6,474 nt of DNA, from contig CAZWJH010000116.1 of the NCBI GenBank assembly GCA_964634755.1, forward strand, positions 1 to 6,474. The letters are read 5' to 3'. Shown here one piece after another: positions 1 through 6,000 of this stretch. The position numbers and the translations under genes were made by a program. Within the stretch, counting starts at the first letter, position 1. Each line of letters begins with the position of its first letter. The DNA is from JALXDT01 sp964634755 (GTDB lineage Bacteria; Acidobacteriota; Aminicenantia; JAMOAD01). The notes beneath the pieces were generated by a model that did not search any database, was not told the DNA's origin, and worked only from the letters and a program-made list of their open reading frames with translations.

Positions 1-1371
1 GTCAGCCTGATTTATTTTATTATATATTTCTGTCACTTTTTCTTTACTTATTTTTTTTAGTTCATCAGAAATAGTTTTTATATATTCTTCTTTATATTTT
101 TCATAAAAACTCTTAATATCATTCCATATTTTCTTTTTTAATTTTTTCTCTTCTTTTAAATTCTTTAAAACCCTTTGTTTTTTTTCTAAATCAGACTCAA
201 TCTTTTTATATTGTCCCCAATCCTTTAATAATTGATTTACATTTCTAAGTTCTTCTACTTCTTCACTAATTAATTCTTCTTTTCTTTTTAATGCATTGAA
301 TAATTCTCCAGATTCTTCTATTTCTATTTCAGAATAATAAGCTTTTATATGTAAGTTTTTAATACTATTTCCATACTCATTTATATTTTTATTCCTTCTA
401 TCAATTTTATATTCTAATTGTTTGATTTTATTATTGATTTGTATAGCCTTCTCTAATCTTTGATGTAAATCCCTTAACCTATTAAATACCTCGCTATATC
501 TAATTGGTTGACCACAAACTGGACATTTGTTTATTTCGTGAGTTTTTTTAAAATAATTATATGCTTCTTCTATTATGTTGGAAATTGTTGTTTCGGATAA
601 AGTGTCTTTAAATATTTTCAATTCTTTTTTTAATTTTTCTGATTCGTCTATCAATTTGTATTTATCTTTGACTGATTCTATATAATTTTTTATCTCTTTT
701 CTAAGGTTTTCAAGGTTGATGAATTTTTCCATGATCTTTTCTTTTTCTTTTGATTTTAAGACACTTAACCAGTTCCCCCCTAATTTTTCTTTAAGTTTTT
801 TTTCTGCTTGTTGTTTTTCTGTTGTCAACTCTTCAATTTCTTTCTTTTTTATATTAAAGTTTTTTTCAGATTCTTTAAATCTTTTTTCTGCTTCATTTTT
901 TAACTTAATTAAGCGCTTTTCAAACGAAATAAGATCTTCAAAGCCAAGAAGATCAGCAAATCTATTCCATAGAGACTTTTTTGTATCTATTACAAAATTT
1001 TCTATTCGTTTGGCGTCTATAAAGTAATCGGAAAAAAGATCTTCTGACTCTAATGTAACATTACCCTTTAAATACCTTGAAAAAGATTTCTCTTTTCTAC
1101 CTTTCTCTTTATAAATTATTTTTACATAAGGTTCGTTTTCTTTTTTACAAAATTTATTTCTTAGCATGTCATTTTTATCGACTTTTCTTGCTTTTGACTC
1201 CTCAATATTTCCTGTCAAAACCCACTCAAGAGCATCGAAAAAGCTAGATTTTCCTGTTCCATTTTCACCATATAAGAATAAAGATTTATAGTTTAAAGTT
1301 ATAGTATGGGGGGAATTCTCTTTATAAACAAAACCTCTTATACCATTAATTTCTATTTCCTTTATTTTCAT
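1..1371 (-). CDS. SMC/Rad50-like ATPase with zinc hook, 3' end outside window
   Basis: The frame is open from ATG at 1371 to the left edge, 457 codons with no stop; I checked every triplet. The N-terminus is a typical SMC/RecF-type lobe: EIEINGIRGF at 5-14, Walker A GENGTGKS at 35-42, then SFFDALEWVLTG at 43-54. A stretch at 118-147 (FIDAKRIENF, then RFADLLGFEDL) matches the region that carries the Q-loop in this fold. Long charged helices at about 150-275 and 295-450 flank CPVCG at 283-287, the Cys-x-x-Cys of a zinc hook that joins two ATPase molecules. The signature motif, Walker B and D-loop should lie just past the window edge, suggesting a full length of roughly 600-700 residues. It overlaps the preceding gene by 26 bases, with a weak CAGGG before the start. 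Such proteins bind DNA ends or unusual DNA. Candidates are the Lamassu LmuB / ABC-three-component ATPase, a DndD-like ATPase, or RloC, a zinc-hook tRNase often linked to restriction systems; the missing C-terminus would decide. Confidence 0.92.
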   Translation of the reverse strand, partial: MKIKEIEINGIRGFVYKENSPHTITLNYKSLFLYGENGTGKSSFFDALEWVLTGNIEESKARKVDKNDMLRNKFCKKENEPYVKIIYKEKGRKEKSFSRYLKGNVTLESEDLFSDYFIDAKRIENFVIDTKKSLWNRFADLLGFEDLISFEKRLIKLKNEAEKRFKESEKNFNIKKKEIEELTTEKQQAEKKLKEKLGGNWLSVLKSKEKEKIMEKFINLENLRKEIKNYIESVKDKYKLIDESEKLKKELKIFKDTLSETTISNIIEEAYNYFKKTHEINKCPVCGQPIRYSEVFNRLRDLHQRLEKAIQINNKIKQLEYKIDRRNKNINEYGNSIKNLHIKAYYSEIEIEESGELFNALKRKEELISEEVEELRNVNQLLKDWGQYKKIESDLEKKQRVLKNLKEEKKLKKKIWNDIKSFYEKYKEEYIKTISDELKKISKEKVTEIYNKINQAD

Positions 1372-1552
1372 TTTTTTCCCTGTTCCAATAGAATTTTAGA
1401 ATGTCCTCATATTTATTTTTTAAGAAATTTTCGTTCTCATTAACTCCAAAATTTATTACCTGGAGCTTTAACAAATATTTTATAAAATAATTATGAGATT
1501 TATTATTAATCTTAGTTATTGTTTCTTTTAGTACATTTTTTTTCTTACTCAT
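1346..1552 (-). CDS. Small basic protein, 68 residues, unknown function
   Basis: This is a short, Lys- and Asn-rich, probably helical protein with no Cys, no signal peptide and no membrane segment. The middle holds an amphipathic-looking stretch, NYFIKYLLKLQVINFG (about 21-36), followed by NFLKNKYEDILKFYWNRE (about 43-60). I do not recognise it. Its reality is supported by a ribosome binding site GGGAGAG (1562-1556) just before the ATG, a 15-base gap after the preceding stop, and a 26-base overlap with the ATPase gene downstream. Lying between a putative effector and an SMC-like ATPase, it occupies the slot of the small or middle component of Lamassu and ABC-three-component systems, but it is shorter than typical LmuC and I see no diagnostic motif. 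An adaptor or regulator of the ATPase is the likeliest role; an antitoxin-like partner of the preceding enzyme is the alternative. Confidence 0.7.
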   Translation of the reverse strand: MSKKKNVLKETITKINNKSHNYFIKYLLKLQVINFGVNENENFLKNKYEDILKFYWNREKNENKGNRN

Positions 1553-1555
1553 TTT

Positions 1556-1562
1556 CTCTCCC
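1556..1562 (-). promoter_or_regulatory. Ribosome binding site of the 68-residue gene
   Basis: The minus strand reads GGGAGAG, then AAA and the ATG at 1552-1550. It fills the 15-base gap after the TAA of the preceding gene. It is the main reason to believe this short gene is translated. Confidence 0.65.
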
Positions 1563-1567
1563 TTTAT

Positions 1568-2446
1568 TTATTCTTCTTCATTCTTTTTAAAATCTCTTCT
1601 TTCATTATCGAACTCCCTCGGTAAATTTTTTAAATTCGCAATTAGCTGTTTATTATGTCCCGCCCAGTAAAGATATTTCAATATCATTTTTACTCTTTGC
1701 CAATCTCTTGTTCTTAATTTTTTCCTTATTTTTGTCTCAACCTCCATGTAATCAACTACTTTATATCCTTTTTTCTCATACTCAGGATTATTCCAATATT
1801 CATCAAGAACATCCATTGTTTTGGAAATTTCAAAATCAGTTAAATTGTAATCCTCTTTTATGATTTCTGCTTTTGAGTCCAGACCAAAATGTCTTGTTAG
1901 TTTTTTAAGTTTTTCGTAAATTTTTTCATGGTCAATATTTGAATAATCACGCAAGTTAATAATAGATTCAACTGTATTTTTTAATCTTGCTTCAAGATCA
2001 CTCAAAGACTTGTATTCTATATAACGAAATTGTTTTATATCAAATGGAAGTTCTTCATTCTTATTTATATAATAATAGTTTTCATTGAATAAAAGCAATA
2101 TTTTTTTATCAAGAGCACAAGCAATTCCAAGTTCATAGTAAACATTTAAATTTGGAACACTTATGTCAAATATCGTTAAACCAGCTTTCTTAATATTGTT
2201 AAGAATATCTTCCATTATATTAAACCCTAACTCTTTGTCTGCTCTGCTGCATTTCAAAATCCCGCCATGAAAAGTATTTTTTTTAAGAACTTCCTTGATT
2301 CTAAAATATATTTCTGAAAAGTTTCGTCTTTCTTCTTCATTTCTTCCAAATGGCATAAGGGCAAATACAAAATAAGGTTCTACTTCAAAAGATTCCGGAG
2401 GACCGCTTAATAATGTAAAATTCCTATAATGAGGAATAAATTTCAC
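1568..2446 (-). CDS. Nucleoside 2-deoxyribosyltransferase-like / TIR-like protein with C-terminal extension, GTG start
   Basis: The first ~150 residues carry the pattern of nucleoside 2-deoxyribosyltransferase-like and TIR-like Rossmann-type domains. FALMPFG lies at 28-34, CSRADKELG at 66-74, FDIS at 93-96 and PNLNVYYELG at 98-107. The Glu of YELG (105) is in the position of the catalytic glutamate of these enzymes, which cleave N-glycosidic bonds in nucleosides or NAD. Residues from about 165 to 292 form a charged, probably helical extension rich in Trp and Tyr that I do not recognise; it could sense a signal or mediate oligomerisation. I chose GTG at 2446 (292 residues) because a perfect AAGGAGGT sits just upstream and the previous stop is only 2 bases away. 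An in-frame ATG at 2482 would give 304 residues and a 34-base overlap. A role as a nucleotide- or NAD-depleting immune effector is inferred from the context; the substrate is unknown. Confidence 0.85.
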   Translation of the reverse strand: MKFIPHYRNFTLLSGPPESFEVEPYFVFALMPFGRNEEERRNFSEIYFRIKEVLKKNTFHGGILKCSRADKELGFNIMEDILNNIKKAGLTIFDISVPNLNVYYELGIACALDKKILLLFNENYYYINKNEELPFDIKQFRYIEYKSLSDLEARLKNTVESIINLRDYSNIDHEKIYEKLKKLTRHFGLDSKAEIIKEDYNLTDFEISKTMDVLDEYWNNPEYEKKGYKVVDYMEVETKIRKKLRTRDWQRVKMILKYLYWAGHNKQLIANLKNLPREFDNERRDFKKNEEE

Positions 2447-2448
2447 TT

Positions 2449-3006
2449 TTACCTCCTTAAGTAAAGCGATATTTTTTCCCATAAAGTTATAAGAGCCACT
2501 AAAAAAGGGATTAAATAGAAAATCAATTTAATTATTTTAGCTAAATAGCTCTCTTCAAACTTCTTTTGATTAAACCCGGCTCTTCCTATAAAACCAAAAA
2601 AGTATTCCAAAATATTTTCCAGAATCATAATTATCCAGAAAAAAGGATTTATTGTGTTTAGGATACTTCTTTTTTTATTCCTTTCATAAACCCCTAAAGA
2701 TTTATTAATTAGATCAATTACCCCATATACATCTATTTTATATTCTTTAGAAAAAAGGATATCAAGATAATTAACAATTACAGGAGGTCGTCCAGTAATG
2801 GGGGGATGATAAAGGATTATTGAAGTGTCTATTCCTGAAGCAATTATAATGTCATTAATAATTGGTATGTATTTATTAATATCTTGCCTTATCTTTTGAT
2901 TTTTTCCCTCTTTAAAAAAATAAGAAAAAATCAGTTCTCTAAATTCTTTTAATAATTTGATTCTTCTTTTGTTCTCAAAAATAGTTATGTTTTTATGTTT
3001 TTCCAT
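2449..3006 (-). CDS. Unrecognised protein with a soluble N-terminal part and two C-terminal membrane segments
   Basis: I do not recognise this 185-residue protein. Residues 1-115 look soluble and mixed in structure, with a basic, helical start, an Ile-rich stretch (about 48-65) and a Pro-rich HPPITGRPP at 67-75. Two hydrophobic stretches follow. One is at about 118-140 (PFFWIIMILE, then aromatic residues) and the other at about 157-176 (KLIFYLIPFLVALITLW), with a short basic tail LYLRR. There is no signal peptide, so it is probably an inner-membrane protein anchored by its C-terminus with the N-terminal part in the cytoplasm. Its ATG shares one base with the TAA of the methyltransferase (TAATG) and a weak GGAAG lies upstream, which points to translational coupling. 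Two short C-terminal helices in a defence-like operon would fit a membrane-perturbing effector or a membrane tether for the next gene product; both are inferences from position. Confidence 0.82.
   Translation of the reverse strand: MEKHKNITIFENKRRIKLLKEFRELIFSYFFKEGKNQKIRQDINKYIPIINDIIIASGIDTSIILYHPPITGRPPVIVNYLDILFSKEYKIDVYGVIDLINKSLGVYERNKKRSILNTINPFFWIIMILENILEYFFGFIGRAGFNQKKFEESYLAKIIKLIFYLIPFLVALITLWEKISLYLRR
2451..2458 (-). promoter_or_regulatory. Perfect Shine-Dalgarno site that decides the GTG start
   Basis: The minus strand reads AAGGAGGT here, followed by AAAA and GTG at 2446-2444. It lies inside the last codons and stop of the membrane-protein gene, so ribosomes ending that gene are delivered to the next start. 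It is the strongest ribosome binding site in the window. It lies downstream of the ATG at 2482, which argues against that ATG. Confidence 0.85.
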
Positions 3007-6000
3007 TATTTTTTCTTCCTACTCTTAGCTTTGTCAAGGCGTTGTTTTACGAGTTCGGCGACGGCGTAATAGACCTCTTTTCTCTCGTCTTCAGTTAGTC
3101 CTATCGCATCAAAAACCACATCATCAAGAGCTTTTCTGTCCGGTAAAGGATTGGGCTCCTGCTTTCTTATTGGTTTTTCAGGATCAAAACCTATTTCAGA
3201 AAAAATAGATTCAATTGTTCTGACAGATAATTTACTAAAAATCCTAAGAATTTCTTTTTTTTGTACTTCGTTTAATATGTGCGGGTTCAATAAAATTATG
3301 TTTCTTAACTCAGGGCCATAAATAGTAAGTAGTCCTCCCCCTAAATTTATTCTCCCTATTAACTCTGTACTAAATAATGATAAAGTTGAGTTAAGAAGCG
3401 CACAAATTAAATTTTTATTAAAGTTCTTTTTTAGAATAACTACAAAAAAAGTATCTCCAATTAAAAAATCCCCTCCCTTAATAAAAAAAAGCCGCTCTCC
3501 TACAAATCTATTGGAAATAATATCAGGTTTTAAATAATCTAAATTCTTATTTTTTCTATTTTTTTCTATAGATTTAGGTAAATCAAATTTTGATACTTCA
3601 ATAGCTTTAATATCTTTAATTGATGATAAATATGGAAAATTATTATTTTCTGAAAAATTTTCTTTTAATACGATAATTTTTCTTAGTCCTTCTAGTGTGT
3701 TTCTTTTAATTTTGTAGGCAATTTCACCAAGCTTTACAAGTTTACCCTTTCCCTTTTTCAAAATAGTGAAAAATATATTTGGCGCTCTTAAAAATTTTCC
3801 TCCTAATTTGTTTCCTACATATTTACCTTCTGAGGAACCATCATTGTATAAATCCTTTTGTTTAACAGGAAATATTTTGTATTTTCCTCCAATTATAAAA
3901 TTTTCCGAAAGCTCGGTTAATTTTTTATCTTTTACTTTTTCTTTTATATTTTCAATTTCAAGTAAGATTTTTTTGTCTAAAGCTTCTGAAAAAGGGATAT
4001 AAAATAATACAAATTTTGCAGTGTGGGAGAAAGAATTATCTCTTGAAAAGAAAGGAGCAGAAGTGAAAATTATCACGGTGTTTATATCAGCATCCTTAAA
4101 GCTTCTAACGGTGCTATCATAGATTCCGTAAATTTTTGTTTTCTCAAGTAAAAAAGCCTGAAGAGTTTTTCCGAATTCAACATCAAGCCAAGAATTTGAT
4201 GTTATAAATGAGAAAACTCCGTTTTTATTCAAAAGGAAAAGACTTTTAAAATAAAAGTAAACATACAAATCAGCCTTGCCATCTGGCTTGCATTCTTTGC
4301 CCCATAGGTTGACAACCATTTTTTGAAGAGATTCTTTGTAATTTTTCTTTTTATTTTTCCAGTCATTTTCTGAGTATGTAGTAGAATCTTCCAAAGGCGG
4401 CGCAATGTCTTCCTGTCGTATGTACGGAGGATTTCCGATAACAATATCAAAGCCGGGATCTTCTCTGCCGTAAAATATTTCCACAAAATCTATATCCCAA
4501 ACAAAAGGCTTTTTCTCTTTGCTTAGCAATAATTCAATTTTCTCCAAAATACTCAGTTCATTTTCAATAGAGTTAATCGTCTTTGTCATATCTTTTTTGA
4601 TTTTTTCCTTTTTGTCAGATTTGTTCTCCTGAGCAAAAAAGGTGGGGCTTTCCAAGCTTTTTAGTTCTCTTTCAGTTTCTTCTTTTTTCCTTTTTAGAAT
4701 TGATTTTTTTTCATTAATTATTTCTCTGAAAATTCCCTTTTCCATTCGTTCGATCTCATATCTTTTTAGAGAGTCTTTTTCACTTCTGTGAAATTTTAGT
4801 TTTTCTTTTTTAAGATTTTCAATTTTTGTTTTCATAGAATTAGAGAGTGAAAAACCTCTCTCCATTATGTAAGAATAATTTTCGCTGAGAGAATCAATAA
4901 GAGTATCGCCCTGTCTGATTTTAAAACTCAGATTGGGAAGTAGTGGTGAGGTTTTAAGTTCCTCGGGTTTAAGATCGGATTCGACAATTAAAAAAAGCCA
5001 TAGTCTTAGCTCTGTGATTTTAACAGCCCACTCCATTACATCAACACCGTAAATATTATTCTCAATTATGTGTCTTTTCAACCCATAATCACTGTATTTG
5101 TGTTCGGGGTCAAAATGCTGGAGTTTTTTGTGCAGGATGTAAAGAGTGTTAACAGCACCTATAAGAAAAGAACCGCTTCCACATGCGGGATCTATTATTT
5201 TCACATCTTCTATCAATTGTTTTAATAGCTCGTATTCTTCGCTATCTTTGACTTCAAAATCCTCATCATAGAGAAAAGAATAAATTCTATCCAGAGAAAG
5301 GGATGAGTTGTTTTGCAGGTAATGTTTTAAAGAATTTTTCACCATAAAGTTTATTTCATCCTCTTCTGTGTAGATGACACCTTCTGTGCTTCCCTCTCTA
5401 TCATATTTTTCTCTTAATATAGGGTTCGTTTCAAGATTAACAAACTTTTCATAAATTTTACCTATGACCTCTGGGTTAATTGCGACTTCAACATCTGTGG
5501 GAAGATTTTCAATTATTGTAAAATTATATGTATTTAGAAAATCTATGATGCGAAATATTAAATCATCCTCAATTTCAAATGGCAATCTGTCGTACTCATT
5601 CTCTTCAAAAAGGCCTCCGTTAAGATATGGCATTTTTGCTAATATTTCAATTATACTATTGGGAAGATGTTCTCTGAAGGGGAAGGATTTAAGCTCGCTT
5701 ATTTTTCTGTTAAAGGTTTTAAGAAATAAGGCTCTGAGCCAGTATTCATAAAAAGTATTATTATCCTTTTTATGGCTTTTGTATTCAGCTACGATAAAAT
5801 CAACTATGTTTTTCCCATCAGGAATAAAAGAGAACCATTCCTTTTTCTTTTGTATGAAATAGACAAAAATAAGCCTGTTAAGAATCTGAAGGGCGGATTC
5901 TTTTGCTTTTTGAAGAGCTTTATCTTCGGATCTTATGTAATTTAAAATAGCTCCCCATAGTTCATTAAAAAATTTAAAATATTTATCAAAAAATTCTTTA

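Noticed and set aside
31..180. T-rich stretches as possible terminators
   Set aside because: They lie inside an intact coding frame, encode Lys-rich helices in reverse, and have no GC-rich hairpin beside them.
514..525. CPVC as a thioredoxin-type redox motif or classical zinc finger
   Set aside because: It is a lone Cys-x-x-Cys between two long charged helices of an ATPase, which is the layout of a zinc hook.
716..1027. Open plus-strand frame rich in Phe and Ser
   Set aside because: It is the antisense of the Lys/Glu-rich coiled coil of the SMC-like ATPase, has no ribosome site or recognisable domain, and arises from AT-rich codon bias.
1536..1543. Run of eight T (A on the coding strand) just after the start of the 68-residue gene, as a phase-variation or slippage tract
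   Set aside because: Runs of eight occur elsewhere in the window (for example 3255-3262 and 3483-3490) and are expected at this AT content with many Lys codons. No length variation can be seen in one sequence.
3766..4002. Open plus-strand frame of 78 codons
   Set aside because: It lies wholly antisense within the methyltransferase, which has clear domain evidence. No motif supports the plus-strand reading.
4229..4486. Minus-strand frame of 85 codons
   Set aside because: It overlaps the NPPY region of the methyltransferase in another frame; the methyltransferase reading has conserved motifs there.
5464..5751. Open plus-strand frame of 95 codons
   Set aside because: Antisense shadow of the methyltransferase with no recognisable content.
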